A DNA stretch of 64,000 bases from Rhodococcus sp. IEGM 1381 (GTDB lineage Bacteria; Actinomycetota; Actinomycetes; Mycobacteriales; Mycobacteriaceae). Of this stretch, positions 27,790 through 37,691 are shown in pieces. Location of the stretch: NCBI RefSeq assembly GCF_030056795.1, contig NZ_JASHKQ010000009.1, forward strand, positions 1-64,000. The letters run 5' to 3'. Each line of letters begins with the position of its first letter. The first letter of the stretch is position 1. The translations under genes were made by a program, and so were the position numbers. Below the pieces are notes generated by a model. That model ran no database searches, was not told the origin of the DNA, and saw only the letters and a list, made by a program, of their open reading frames with translations.

Positions 27790-30111
27790 TTGCCGGACGA
27801 CGGCCACACATCGAGCGGCTCCGACATGCCGATCGAAGAAGACTTCGAGCAAGCGCATCTGACGAGGCTGTACACGCAGCTGGACGCGCTGCGCGAATAC
27901 GCGGCGAACCGATTGCGGGCCGTGCTGTTGGAGACCGGCGGAACACCGCAGGCCCGAAGCGAACGCGAATCGTTCAACCAGATGTACACCGAGGACATCG
28001 CCAAGTACGACGCCGCAGAGAACGGACTGTGCTTCGGACGTATCGACCTCGATCCGCATTCTCTCGACCCCAAGGTCGATGATCGTCCCGAACGCTACAT
28101 AGGCCGCGTCGGAATTCTCGACGACAAGAACGACTACGAGACGCTGCTGTTGGACTGGCGAGCACCGATGGCCCGGCCGTTCTACCTGGCGACACCGGCT
28201 GCACCGGAAAACGTGTTGCGGCGCAGGCACATTCGTACCCGCGGCCGCCGCGTGACTTCGATCGCCGACGAATTCCTCGATCTGAACTCTGCTCGATCGT
28301 CGAGCGATGCTGCCGTAGCAGGCGGCGTCGCAAGCGAAGGTGCGCTGCTCTCGGCACTGGATGCTGCCCGCACCGGCCAGATGAACGACATCGTGGAAAC
28401 GATCCAGAGCGAACAGGACGCGATCATCCGGTCGCAGCATCGCAGTGTGCTGGTCGTTCAAGGCGGACCGGGCACCGGCAAGACGGCCGTCGCGCTGCAC
28501 CGCGCCGCCTATCTGCTCTACACCTACCGCCAGCAGCTGGGTAAGAGCGGCGTACTCATCATCGGACCCAACGCGACGTTCCTCGACTACATCGGACAGG
28601 TGCTGCCCTCGCTCGGCGAGACCGGCGTGCTGTTGTCCACGATCGGTGACCTCTACCCGGGAGTCCGTGCGCAACGAGAGGATTCGGCCCTGGCCACCGA
28701 GGTCAAGGGCAGACTGTCGATGGTCGACGTGCTGAACCGAGCAGTACGCGACCGGCAGGAAGTTCCCGCGCAGCCGAGGCGGCTGAAGTTCGACACCTAC
28801 GACATCACGCTCGACCGCAAGATCGTCACCCGAGCTCGCGGACGCGCTCGCTCGTCGCGGCGACCACACAACCTGGCTCGGCCCCTGTTCGTGTCCTCGG
28901 TGATCGATCAACTGGCCAACCAACTGGCAGCGAAGCTGGGCCAGAATCTGGTCGACGGATCCAGCCTGCTCAGCGCCGACGACATAGCGGACATGCGCGA
29001 CGAGATGCGCGAAGACCAGGACGTCATGGCCGCTGTCGACGAGTTGTGGCCGGACCTGTCTCCCCAACAGGTTCTCCACGACCTGTTTGCGTCGCCCGAG
29101 AAGATCGCCTCGGCCGCACCGGAACTGGACGCGGAAGAGCGCGAATCGCTGACCCGTCGGGGCCGGGGTTTCTCCGCTGCCGACGCTCCCCTGCTGGACG
29201 AGCTGGCCGAGTTGCTCGGCGTGGACGATGCGGCCGAACGCGAGCAGGCACAACGTCAATGGCGCGGCCAGATCGCCGACGCCCAGGGCGCGCTGGACAT
29301 CCTGACCGGTTCGGCACCACAGGACCTCGAAGACGAACTCGACCCGGAGATCCTGATGGCCTACGACTTGATCGACGCCGATCAGCTTGCGCGGCGTCAG
29401 AATTCGGGTCAACGCCTCACCACCGCCGAACGGGCAGCCGGCGACCGGACCTGGACCTACGGGCACGTGATCGTCGACGAAGCTCAGGAACTGTCGACCA
29501 TGGCGTGGCGAATGGTGATGCGACGCATACCGAATCGGTGGATGACGCTGGTGGGCGACACTGCGCAGACCGGCGATCCCGCCGGAACGTCTTCCTGGAG
29601 TTCGGTTCTCGAACCGTATGTGGCACAGCGCTGGAAGCGGACCGAACTCACGGTCAACTACCGGACGCCGTCGGAGATCATGGTGGTGGCGCACGACGTG
29701 CTGGCCGCGATCGATCCAGACCAATCCGAGCCCCGTTCCATCCGCAGCACCGGCGTCACACCGTGGGCGCAACAAGTGCTGGAGGCAGACCTGTTCACCG
29801 CAGTGGAGAAGCGGGTCGCCGAGCACCCACGTCCCGGACTGAGCGCAGTGCTCGTCCCAGCCGGTCGCGTCCCCGACTTCCGACATCTGGCGTCGGACGT
29901 GGTGACCGTGTCATCGGTCAGGGACGCGAAAGGTCTCGAATTCGACTCGGTTCTCATCGTCGAGCCGAGTGCCATCGTGGCCGAGTCGCCCAAGGGGATG
30001 AACGACCTCTACGTGGCGCTGACCCGAGCCACCCAGCGACTCGGCGTGGTGCACGTCGACGCACTACCGAAGGAACTCTCGGCGCTGCAGCCGTTCGAGC
30101 CGGAAGCCTAG
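27790..30111 (+). CDS. HelD/HelR-type RNA polymerase-associated helicase
   Basis: 773 residues, superfamily 1 UvrD/Rep-like. The Walker A GGPGTGKT is near residues 226-233, Walker B-like VIVDEAQELS near 560, a motif III-type LVGDTAQTGDPAGTSSW follows, and YVALTRATQRLGVV is near the C-terminus. The N-terminal ~60 residues form a long coiled coil, the arm that enters the RNA polymerase secondary channel in HelD. HelD releases stalled polymerase; HelR relatives in Streptomyces and M. abscessus also displace rifamycins. Assignment to one of these roles is not possible from sequence. TTG 27790 is used because GAGGAG lies about 6 nt before it; ATG 27826 is the alternative. Confidence 0.9.
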   Translation: MPDDGHTSSGSDMPIEEDFEQAHLTRLYTQLDALREYAANRLRAVLLETGGTPQARSERESFNQMYTEDIAKYDAAENGLCFGRIDLDPHSLDPKVDDRPERYIGRVGILDDKNDYETLLLDWRAPMARPFYLATPAAPENVLRRRHIRTRGRRVTSIADEFLDLNSARSSSDAAVAGGVASEGALLSALDAARTGQMNDIVETIQSEQDAIIRSQHRSVLVVQGGPGTGKTAVALHRAAYLLYTYRQQLGKSGVLIIGPNATFLDYIGQVLPSLGETGVLLSTIGDLYPGVRAQREDSALATEVKGRLSMVDVLNRAVRDRQEVPAQPRRLKFDTYDITLDRKIVTRARGRARSSRRPHNLARPLFVSSVIDQLANQLAAKLGQNLVDGSSLLSADDIADMRDEMREDQDVMAAVDELWPDLSPQQVLHDLFASPEKIASAAPELDAEERESLTRRGRGFSAADAPLLDELAELLGVDDAAEREQAQRQWRGQIADAQGALDILTGSAPQDLEDELDPEILMAYDLIDADQLARRQNSGQRLTTAERAAGDRTWTYGHVIVDEAQELSTMAWRMVMRRIPNRWMTLVGDTAQTGDPAGTSSWSSVLEPYVAQRWKRTELTVNYRTPSEIMVVAHDVLAAIDPDQSEPRSIRSTGVTPWAQQVLEADLFTAVEKRVAEHPRPGLSAVLVPAGRVPDFRHLASDVVTVSSVRDAKGLEFDSVLIVEPSAIVAESPKGMNDLYVALTRATQRLGVVHVDALPKELSALQPFEPEA

Positions 30112-30127
30112 AGACCTGCACACACCA

Positions 30128-30162
30128 ACGGCCCGCTCCGTCGATTCGATGGAGCGGGCCGT
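30128..30162. terminator. bidirectional terminator between HelD-like gene and usp
   Basis: ACGGCCCGCTCC and GGAGCGGGCCGT form a perfect 12-bp stem around an 11-nt loop, 17 nt after the helicase stop and 19 nt before the usp stop on the other strand. It serves two converging genes. Confidence 0.8.
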
Positions 30163-30181
30163 AAGGCGTGTTCAGGATGAA

Positions 30182-30634
30182 TCAGCGGACGGTGTGCACG
30201 ATCAGGACATCGCAGGTGGACTTGCGAGCGGCGTCGGACGGAACCGAACCCAACAGGCGGCCGGTCAACGAGTTCAGTCCGCGGTTGCCGACGACGAGCA
30301 GATCGCCCTTCACCTCGTCCACGAGTGCCAGCAGCGACTCGACGGGGGCACCGACGATCGCCTTCTCCTCGATGTTCTTCGCACCGGCCTTGGTGGCGTG
30401 CTCGCGCGCAGTGCGCAGAATTTCACGCGTCGGTGCCGATCCGGTGATCTGGTAGGCGTCCTCACGCAATGCGTCGGCGGCAGCGGACGTGTCCTTCGGA
30501 TCGGCCGGGTAGTACGCGCAGGCGATCACCAGGGTGGCATCGGCGTCTCCCGCCAGAGCCGCGGCCTTCTCCACTGCCCGCAGTGACGATTCGGAGCCAT
30601 CGGTCCCGACGACGACGGTGCGGTAGGCGCTCAT
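30182..30634 (-). CDS. universal stress protein (single UspA domain)
   Basis: 150 residues, like M. tuberculosis Rv1636, which binds cAMP and ATP. The start TVVVGTDGSESSLRAVEKAA and the nucleotide-binding signature G-N-R-G-(x)9-G-S near residues 118-130 are present. ATG 30634 follows GGAGGA by a few bases. Its upstream region carries the inverted repeat GTCACA-N6-TGTGAC (30653-30670), which may be an operator. Confidence 0.93.
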   Translation of the reverse strand: MSAYRTVVVGTDGSESSLRAVEKAAALAGDADATLVIACAYYPADPKDTSAAADALREDAYQITGSAPTREILRTAREHATKAGAKNIEEKAIVGAPVESLLALVDEVKGDLLVVGNRGLNSLTGRLLGSVPSDAARKSTCDVLIVHTVR

Positions 30635-30652
30635 TCATTCCTCCATTGGTCG

Positions 30653-30670
30653 GTCACACACAGATGTGAC
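30653..30670. promoter_or_regulatory. inverted repeat upstream of usp
   Basis: GTCACA-CACAGA-TGTGAC is a perfect inverted repeat with 6-nt spacing, 19-36 bp upstream of the usp start codon. The half-sites are in the opposite orientation to a CRP site (TGTGA-N6-TCACA), so CRP binding should not be assumed. Confidence 0.5.
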
Positions 30671-30804
30671 ACTTCTGGTCGAACTCGATTGGTGCAAGTC
30701 ACAGGACCGAAAGACGGTGGTCCGGGGACTGATTCGCTGACATTAGCCGCAACCGGCCGATCGGCACGTGAACTTGGGGAACAACACGATCCGCGCCACT
30801 CACA

Positions 30805-30810
30805 TACATT
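30805..30810 (+). promoter_or_regulatory. -10 element of leaderless hydrolase-ABC gene
   Basis: TACATT, exactly 7 nt before ATG 30818. No ribosome site lies between. Transcription would start at or next to the A of the ATG. A clear -35 is not seen. Confidence 0.5.
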
Positions 30811-30817
30811 GGTTTGC

Positions 30818-33694
30818 ATGCCGATTCCCCGCCCGCCACTGCCGAGACGGGCCATGACCGTCGGAGCCGCAGTGATTGCAGTTCTGGCGGTAGCCGCTCT
30901 CGCATTCGTAGTCCTCCCCCAGGATTCGAGCGCCGACACATCCACTCGTGATGCGCGCATCACGCTACCGGAGAGCCCCGAGTCGACGGGCACCGTCGAC
31001 ATCGACGCGCGGCTCTACGCCCCGGCTGTCACACCAGCGCCGACGGTGCTCCTCGCCCACGGCTTCGGCGGCAGCAAGGACTCGGTCGACGGTGAGGCAC
31101 GTGACCTCGCGGCTCGCGGGTACACCGTGCTCGCCTACAGCGCACGCGGGTTCGGCGACAGCACGGGTTCGATCTCGATCAACGACCCCGATCGCGAAGT
31201 CGCTGACGCTCGCGGACTCATCGACTGGCTGGCCGAACAACCGGAGGTGGAACTCGACGCTCCCGGCGACCCGCACGTAGGAGTTGCCGGTGGATCGTAC
31301 GGCGGCGCGCTGGCGCTGAGTGCGGGCGGCACCGATCCCCGCATCGATTCCATCGCCGCCGCGATCACCTGGAACGACCTGGGTCAGGCCCTGTTCCCCA
31401 ACTACGGCGTCACCTCGACCGAGGGCCGAGAAGCCCTCGGCGACAAGGTCACTCCCGCGGCTGCGGAGTACGGCGGACCCGGCGTGCTCAAGCGTGGCTG
31501 GGCCGGTGTGTTCTTCGGAGCGGGCGCAGCGAGCACACCGCCCGGCGACGGCGGTGACGGCGGTGATGCAAGCACGGAAACATCGGGGACTGGTGACGGC
31601 GCGTCTGCATGCGGCAGGTTCTCACCCGAGTTCTGCGACGCCTATGCCCAATCCGCGGTGACAGGGATCCCCAGCCAACAGCTCCTCGATCTGCTGACCG
31701 CACACTCTCCCGTCGCGGTGGCGTCGAACATCACCGCACCGACCCTGCTGGTGCAGGGCACCCAGGACACACTGTTCGGCCTGGATCAGGCCGACGCGAC
31801 GGCGCGTCAGATCGCGGCGGCCGGTGGGAACGTCACGGTGCGATGGTTCGACGGCGGCCACGACGCAGGCGGAACGGACGGCACGAGCGATCGGGCCATC
31901 GCCGACTTCTTCGACAGGACGTTGCGTGACCGCGAGGCTGCCACCGGTAGCCAGCCGTTCGTCTACTCCACTCAGCGGGCAGCCGACGAGCGCGGCGGCG
32001 ACCGCAACCGCCGGATGACAGCTCCCGACTACCCGGGCCTGGCGGCCGATTCCGACGCCACGCAGACCGAATCCGTTACGTTCACTCCCAGGGCTGAGAA
32101 CCAGTCGATCATTCGTCCGCCCGGAGCGTCGCCGTCGGCGATCTCGTCGGTACCCGGTTTGGGCTCCGTGCTCTCGACTCTCGGATCGACCGGGGCCGGA
32201 GCAGCCCTGACCGCGGACCTGCCGGGCCAGTCGGCAACGTTCACCAGCGATCCCGTCGATTCGTCCGTAACGATCACCGGTGCACCTCGAGTGAACCTAC
32301 GAGTGGCGTCACTGGCCTCACCAGGTCAAGCCGTTCTGTTCGCAAAGCTCTACGACGTCGCACCGAACGGCACGAGAACGCTTCCCGGCGGCGCGGTCTC
32401 GGCGATCCGTCTCCCCGATACCGAGGGCATCGATCCCGTCGATGTCACCGTTGCGCTGCCTGGCATCAGCTACGCCGTCCAGCAGGGTCATCGCCTCGAA
32501 CTGAGCATCTCCACCACGGATCAGGCCTACGCCGTTCCGCTCGAACCGGCCCAGTTCAGCGTGGCCATGACCGACAACACCATTGCGTTGCCCACCGTCC
32601 CCGCAGAGGAGAGCGCCAACAGCACCGTTCCGGTGGCACCGCTGATCGGCATCGGGGTCGTCCTTCTCGCGGTTGCTGGTGCGATCGTGGCCGGAGCCGT
32701 GCGGACCAGACGCCGCGCGGTCGCCGAAGTGGACGAGAGTCTGATCGACACTCCCCTGGTGATCACCGATCTGGCCAAGACGTACTCCAACAGCTTCCGC
32801 GCGGTCGACGGCGTCAGCTTCGAGGTGAAGCAGGGCCAGGTCCTGGGTCTCCTCGGGCCCAACGGTGCAGGAAAGACCACCACCCTGCGGATGCTGATGG
32901 GCCTGATCACCCCCACCGGCGGTGATATCCGCGTCTTCGGCCACAAGGTGACGCCGGGCGCGCCGGTGCTGTCCAGACTCGGCTCGTTCGTCGAGGGATC
33001 AGGATTTCTTCCCCACCTGACCGGAACTCAGAACCTACGGTTGTACTGGGAGGCGACCGGGCGGCCGATCGAGGACGCCCACCTGGAAGAGGCGCTGGAG
33101 ATCGCCGATCTCGGCACCGCCATCGAACGCAAGGTCAAGTCGTACAGCCAGGGCATGAGGCAGCGGCTGGCCATCGCCCAAGCAATGCTGGGGCTGCCGG
33201 ACCTGATGGTTCTGGACGAACCGACCAACGGACTCGACCCACCGCAGATCAGGACAATGCGCGACGTGCTGATCAACTACGCGAAGACCGGGCGGACGGT
33301 GCTGGTGTCGAGTCACTTACTCGCCGAGGTCGAACAGACCTGTACCCATGTGGTCGTGATGAACCGCGGTTCGGTGATCAGCTCGGGCACCGTCCGCGAA
33401 CTGACCGCAGCGGGCGGGCAAACGGAGATCCGGGTCGACGACGCCACCCGCGCGCGGTCGGTGCTGGACGCCTCAGGTCACGACGGTGCAGTGATCGTCG
33501 ACGACGGCACGGTGACCGTCGACCTGACCGACGCGGATTCCGCCGTCGTGATCCGGGAGCTCGTCACCGCGGGGGTCTCGGTGCGCGGATTCTCGCAATC
33601 GACTCGCCTCGAAGACGTGTTCCTCGACCTCGTTCATCGAGATACACCGGGCTCTGTCATTCACGAGCCTGACACCAGCAAGGATCGCTCATGA
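30818..33694 (+). CDS. exported-type CocE/X-Pro dipeptidyl-peptidase-like hydrolase fused to an ABC ATPase
   Basis: 958 residues, an unusual fusion. Residues ~14-33 are a signal-anchor helix. Residues ~55-370 are an alpha/beta hydrolase with nucleophile S160 (GGSYGG), likely acid D317 and H348. A Gly/Ser-rich insert (~240-265) is followed by two cysteines (265, 273). Residues ~400-590 are a beta-rich X-Pro-type C-terminal domain. Residues ~606-628 are a second membrane helix. Residues ~645-958 are an ABC ATPase with GPNGAGKT (680-687), SYSQGMRQRL and LMVLDEPTNGLD. The layout places the hydrolase outside and the ATPase inside. The downstream permease overlaps by 4 bp (ATGA). It may export or remodel a substrate the hydrolase acts on; the substrate is unknown. 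Confidence 0.9.
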   Translation: MPIPRPPLPRRAMTVGAAVIAVLAVAALAFVVLPQDSSADTSTRDARITLPESPESTGTVDIDARLYAPAVTPAPTVLLAHGFGGSKDSVDGEARDLAARGYTVLAYSARGFGDSTGSISINDPDREVADARGLIDWLAEQPEVELDAPGDPHVGVAGGSYGGALALSAGGTDPRIDSIAAAITWNDLGQALFPNYGVTSTEGREALGDKVTPAAAEYGGPGVLKRGWAGVFFGAGAASTPPGDGGDGGDASTETSGTGDGASACGRFSPEFCDAYAQSAVTGIPSQQLLDLLTAHSPVAVASNITAPTLLVQGTQDTLFGLDQADATARQIAAAGGNVTVRWFDGGHDAGGTDGTSDRAIADFFDRTLRDREAATGSQPFVYSTQRAADERGGDRNRRMTAPDYPGLAADSDATQTESVTFTPRAENQSIIRPPGASPSAISSVPGLGSVLSTLGSTGAGAALTADLPGQSATFTSDPVDSSVTITGAPRVNLRVASLASPGQAVLFAKLYDVAPNGTRTLPGGAVSAIRLPDTEGIDPVDVTVALPGISYAVQQGHRLELSISTTDQAYAVPLEPAQFSVAMTDNTIALPTVPAEESANSTVPVAPLIGIGVVLLAVAGAIVAGAVRTRRRAVAEVDESLIDTPLVITDLAKTYSNSFRAVDGVSFEVKQGQVLGLLGPNGAGKTTTLRMLMGLITPTGGDIRVFGHKVTPGAPVLSRLGSFVEGSGFLPHLTGTQNLRLYWEATGRPIEDAHLEEALEIADLGTAIERKVKSYSQGMRQRLAIAQAMLGLPDLMVLDEPTNGLDPPQIRTMRDVLINYAKTGRTVLVSSHLLAEVEQTCTHVVVMNRGSVISSGTVRELTAAGGQTEIRVDDATRARSVLDASGHDGAVIVDDGTVTVDLTDADSAVVIRELVTAGVSVRGFSQSTRLEDVFLDLVHRDTPGSVIHEPDTSKDRS

Positions 33695-34548
33695 GCACCA
33701 CACACGCAGACGGGCGCGCTGCCGGATACACCGGCGGCAGCACCTTGCCGTTCCGTACCGAATTGCGCAGGCAACTGGGACGTCGCCGCACTCAGCTGGC
33801 CATCGGCTTTCTTGCCCTGCTTCCGGTGATCCTGGCCATCGCGTTCACCGTCGGCAGCTCGAGTGCCGACACGGACGCCGGTGGACTGATCGAACTCGGT
33901 ACTCGCGGAGGCATGAACTTCACCGTCTTCGCCCTGTTCATGTCGGTAGGGTTCCTGCTGATCGTGGTGGTGGCGCTGTTCTTCGGCGACTCGGTGGCAA
34001 GCGAGGCCTCGTGGTCGAGTCTGCGGTATCTCCTGGCCATCCCAGTACCTCGGAGTCGACTGTTGACGCAGAAGGCGTTGGTGTCGGCCACGTTGTCGAG
34101 TGTGGCGATCGTCGTGCTCGTCGGCGTTTCGCTGTTGATCGGCACCGTGATGTACGGCGCGGAGTCGCTCATCACCCCATTGGGTGAGGGTCTGTCGTAC
34201 GGAACCTCACTGGTGCGGCTACTGATCGCAGTCGCCTATATCGGCATCAACCTGCTGTGGGTGGCCGGCCTGGCCATGCTGCTGTCGGTGCTCACCGACG
34301 CCCCGCTCGGGGCCGTCGGCGGCGCCGTGATGACGTCGATTCTGATGCAGATACTCGATCAGATCACCGCTCTGGGATCACTTCGCAACTATCTGCCCGG
34401 GCACTACGCCAATTCGTGGATCGATGCCTTCGGGACGAGCATCGACTGGAACGACATGGTGGTGGGATCGTTCTCGGCCATCACGTACGCGGCCGTGTTC
34501 GGGTTGCTCGCGTGGCGACGTTTCGCCACCAAGGACATCACCAGCTGA
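33691..34548 (+). CDS. ABC-2 type transporter permease
   Basis: 285 residues with about six hydrophobic helices (ALLPVILAIAFTVGS, ALFMSVGFLLIVVVALFFG, LSSVAIVVLVGVSLLIGTV and others), preceded by a short cytoplasmic tail. ATG 33691 overlaps the stop of the hydrolase-ATPase gene in ATGA, so it is surely the membrane partner of that ATPase. It converges on the next gene with only 6 nt between stops and no terminator. Confidence 0.92.
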   Translation: MSTTHADGRAAGYTGGSTLPFRTELRRQLGRRRTQLAIGFLALLPVILAIAFTVGSSSADTDAGGLIELGTRGGMNFTVFALFMSVGFLLIVVVALFFGDSVASEASWSSLRYLLAIPVPRSRLLTQKALVSATLSSVAIVVLVGVSLLIGTVMYGAESLITPLGEGLSYGTSLVRLLIAVAYIGINLLWVAGLAMLLSVLTDAPLGAVGGAVMTSILMQILDQITALGSLRNYLPGHYANSWIDAFGTSIDWNDMVVGSFSAITYAAVFGLLAWRRFATKDITS

Positions 34549-34554
34549 GGCGGC

Positions 34555-35421
34555 CTACTTCTTCTGGAGCGCGGGTCCGAAGACGCCCTCGGGAATGACG
34601 CCCTGGCCGACGATCGACTCACGCCACGGCGTCGCGAGCGAGACCAGCCGAGCTGCACCGTCCTCGCCGAGGGCGGCCCACGGCGCAACGGCGAGGTCGT
34701 TGGTGATGTCCTCGACCAACGTGCGGAGATCTTTACCGTCCTGAGTCAGGGCACCGTCGGACGAAAGCAGCTCTCGGTCAGCCAGAGACGCGACTGCCCC
34801 GTCCCACTGCTCGGTAGACCATCCGCGACGCTTACGCGCGAACTCTTTCTCGAAGCCGTAGCCGGTGGCGGTGTGGGTGATCAGCGCTTCGAGACCGCTC
34901 AGGCCCGCTGTCTGCAGCGCCGCAATGTGACCGTCGCCGCGGTATTCGCGGATCAGAGTCAGGGCGTGCCACAGCACCAGATGCGGCGCAGTGGGCCAGT
35001 CGAGCTCGGCATACGCTGCGTACAGGGGTCGACCGTCGTCACCGGGAATTCCCCGGGCCGCGATCGATGCCAGGTCGGCAGCCTCGGCCATGTCCGCGGA
35101 CGTCAGAACCTCGGGGCCGAGCAGTCGGCCGAAGGCAGCGTCGAGAGTCTCGTACCGGATGGCCATGATCTCGTCGGGTGACGCGATGTCCCAGGCGGCC
35201 GGAACGAGCGGTGCCACCAGTTCACGGTTGAAGTTGTAAAACGTAGCGGTGACGACACCTGCGCCGACCCGTCCCAGGGGTGCTGCCCGGCCCGCGAAAT
35301 AGCAGGCCCGCGGAGGCAACCCCGCCGCGACCAGAGCATCCTGTGTCTCCGGAAGGAAATAGGTCATCGAGTGAATCAGTTCGAGCGCGCGAGAGGTGCG
35401 GCCGGCGGTCGTTGCGTCCAT
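34555..35421 (-). CDS. SCO6745/SalK-like family protein
   Basis: 288 residues resembling the SCO6745 (SalK-like) family of actinobacteria. Visible features are the start RTSRALELIHSMTYF, the ACYFAGRAAPLG segment, LVLWHALTLIREYRGDGHIAAL and a C-terminal winged-helix-like part (WDGAVASLADRELLSSDG). No catalytic motif is recognised and function is not known. It lies 29 nt after uvrB on the same strand. Confidence 0.8.
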   Translation of the reverse strand: MDATTAGRTSRALELIHSMTYFLPETQDALVAAGLPPRACYFAGRAAPLGRVGAGVVTATFYNFNRELVAPLVPAAWDIASPDEIMAIRYETLDAAFGRLLGPEVLTSADMAEAADLASIAARGIPGDDGRPLYAAYAELDWPTAPHLVLWHALTLIREYRGDGHIAALQTAGLSGLEALITHTATGYGFEKEFARKRRGWSTEQWDGAVASLADRELLSSDGALTQDGKDLRTLVEDITNDLAVAPWAALGEDGAARLVSLATPWRESIVGQGVIPEGVFGPALQKK

Positions 35422-35450
35422 CGCTGAACCGTATCGCGTCTCCAGCCTGC

Positions 35451-37613
35451 CTATTTGAGCCCGGCCGCATCCATCCCGCGCAGTTCCTTCTTCAGATCTT
35501 GAATCTCGTCTCGCAGCCGTCCCGCGAGCTCGAACTTCAACTCGCGCGCAGCGTTCATCATCTGGTCGGTCATGTTCTTGATCAGATCGGCCAGCTCTGC
35601 GCGCGGCATCGACGAGACGTCCTGCCCCTCGTAGACTCCGGAGCTGACCGACCGGCCCGCTTCGCCCTGAGCACGTCGACCCCGGCTGGCGTTGCGACCG
35701 GAACCACCGATCTCGACGACGTTGTCGGTGTCTTCTGCTTCCTGATACACCTGGTCGAGGATGTCGGCGATCTTTTTGCGCAGCGGCTGCGGATCGACGC
35801 CCCGCTCCTTGTTGTACGCGATCTGCTTCTCACGCCGTCGATCGGTTTCCTCGATCGCGTAGGTCATCGAGTCGGTCATCTTGTCGGCATACATATGCAC
35901 TTCGCCGGACACGTTTCGCGCGGCACGACCGATGGTCTGGATCAAGCTGGTGCCACTGCGGAGGAAGCCTTCCTTGTCGGCGTCGAGAATCGCCACGAGC
36001 GATACTTCCGGAAGGTCGAGGCCCTCACGGAGCAAGTTGATGCCCACCAACACGTCGTATTCGCCCAGTCGAAGTTGTCGGAGCAGCTCGACGCGGCGCA
36101 GCGTGTCGATATCGGAATGCAGATAACGCACGCGAATGCCCAGTTCGAGAAGGTAATCGGTCAGATCTTCCGACATCTTCTTGGTCAGAGTGGTCACGAG
36201 CACACGCTCGTCCTTCTCCGCGCGCTCCCGGATCTGGTGCACCAAGTCGTCGATCTGCCCCTTGGTCGGCTTGATCACGACCTGAGGGTCGACGAGTCCG
36301 GTGGGCCGAATGACCTGCTCGACGAACTCTCCACCGGTCTGGCCCAGCTCGTATTTTCCTGGAGTCGCGGAGAGGTAGACCGTCTGGCCGATCCGCTGCG
36401 TGAACTCTTCCCACGTCAGCGGACGGTTGTCGGTCGCGGACGGCAGACGAAACCCGAAATCGACGAGGTTCCGCTTACGCGACATGTCACCCTCGTACAT
36501 CGCCCCGATCTGCGGCACGGTCACGTGCGACTCGTCGATGACCATGAGAAAGTCCTCGGGAAAGTAGTCGATCAGGGTGGCGGGCGCGGTGCCGGCACCA
36601 CGGCCGTCGATGTGTCGTGAGTAGTTCTCGATACCCGAACAGAACCCGACCTGCTTGATCATCTCCAGGTCGTACTGCGTCCGCATGCGCAACCGCTGTG
36701 CCTCCAGCAACTTGCCCTTGCCTTCGAGCTCGGCCAGACGTCCTTCGAGCTCGGCCTCGATGTCCTTGACCGCTCGTTCCATCCGCTCCGGACCGGCCAC
36801 GTAGTGCGTGGCGGGAAAGATACGAACCGAGTCGACCTTGCGGACGATGTCCCCGGTCAGCGGATGCAGGTAGTACAGGGCCTCGATTTCGTCACCGAAG
36901 AACTCGATACGGATCGCCAGCTCCTCGTACGAGGGGATGATCTCGACGGTATCGCCGCGAACCCGGAACGATCCGCGGGTGAACGCCATGTCGTTGCGGG
37001 TGTACTGCACGTCCACCAGCAGCCTGAGCAGTGCATCACGCTGAACCTCGACGTTGACCTCCAGCTCGATCGACCGGTCGACATACGACTGCGGAGTGCC
37101 GAGGCCGTAGATGCACGACACCGAGGCCACCACCACCACGTCCCGTCGCGAGAGCAGAGATGCCGTCGCGGAGTGCCGAAGGCGTTCGACGTCGTCGTTG
37201 ACGGACGAGTCCTTCTCGATATAGGTGTCGGTCTGCGCGATGTACGCCTCGGGCTGGTAGTAGTCGTAGTACGACACGAAGTACTCGACTGCGTTGTTGG
37301 GCAACATGTCTCGCAGCTCGTTCGCCAACTGCGCCGCCAGAGTCTTGTTCGGTGCCATCACCAGGGTGGGGCGCTGCAACTTCTCGATGAGCCAGGCGGT
37401 GGTGGCCGATTTACCGGTACCCGTGGCACCGAGAAGCACGATGTCCTTCTCGTCCGCCTTGATCCGCCGTTCGAGCTCGGCGATAGCCGACGGCTGATCA
37501 CCGGCCGGGGTATGTTCGCTGACGACCTCGAACGCCGGCCCAGTGCGCTCGATCGCGCCCACCGGACGGTGTTCGGAGTGCGCGACAACGGGATGTTCGG
37601 ATGCAAACGCCAT
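35451..37613 (-). CDS. uvrB: UvrABC excision nuclease subunit B
   Basis: 720 residues. Helicase-like damage-verification subunit: Walker A GATGTGKS at residues 62-69, the beta-hairpin region [17 protein letters not shown], the QTIGRAARN motif VI and a C-terminal UVR domain ([38 protein letters not shown] about 35480-35590) for UvrC/UvrA contact. ATG 37613 is preferred; a -10-like TACGCT lies 6 nt upstream and there is no ribosome site, so the mRNA may be leaderless. No LexA box is seen. Confidence 0.97.
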   Translation of the reverse strand: MAFASEHPVVAHSEHRPVGAIERTGPAFEVVSEHTPAGDQPSAIAELERRIKADEKDIVLLGATGTGKSATTAWLIEKLQRPTLVMAPNKTLAAQLANELRDMLPNNAVEYFVSYYDYYQPEAYIAQTDTYIEKDSSVNDDVERLRHSATASLLSRRDVVVVASVSCIYGLGTPQSYVDRSIELEVNVEVQRDALLRLLVDVQYTRNDMAFTRGSFRVRGDTVEIIPSYEELAIRIEFFGDEIEALYYLHPLTGDIVRKVDSVRIFPATHYVAGPERMERAVKDIEAELEGRLAELEGKGKLLEAQRLRMRTQYDLEMIKQVGFCSGIENYSRHIDGRGAGTAPATLIDYFPEDFLMVIDESHVTVPQIGAMYEGDMSRKRNLVDFGFRLPSATDNRPLTWEEFTQRIGQTVYLSATPGKYELGQTGGEFVEQVIRPTGLVDPQVVIKPTKGQIDDLVHQIRERAEKDERVLVTTLTKKMSEDLTDYLLELGIRVRYLHSDIDTLRRVELLRQLRLGEYDVLVGINLLREGLDLPEVSLVAILDADKEGFLRSGTSLIQTIGRAARNVSGEVHMYADKMTDSMTYAIEETDRRREKQIAYNKERGVDPQPLRKKIADILDQVYQEAEDTDNVVEIGGSGRNASRGRRAQGEAGRSVSSGVYEGQDVSSMPRAELADLIKNMTDQMMNAARELKFELAGRLRDEIQDLKKELRGMDAAGLK

Positions 37614-37691
37614 TACACAAGCGTAGACGCGACCACCGACAAGTTCCGTCGGACAGACCCCGAAGGTGCGTTCCCGGTAGCTTCTACAGAC

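Noticed and set aside
30653-30670. CRP site upstream of usp
   Set aside because: The half-sites are GTCACA...TGTGAC, opposite in orientation to TGTGA-N6-TCACA, so it is listed only as an unassigned inverted repeat.
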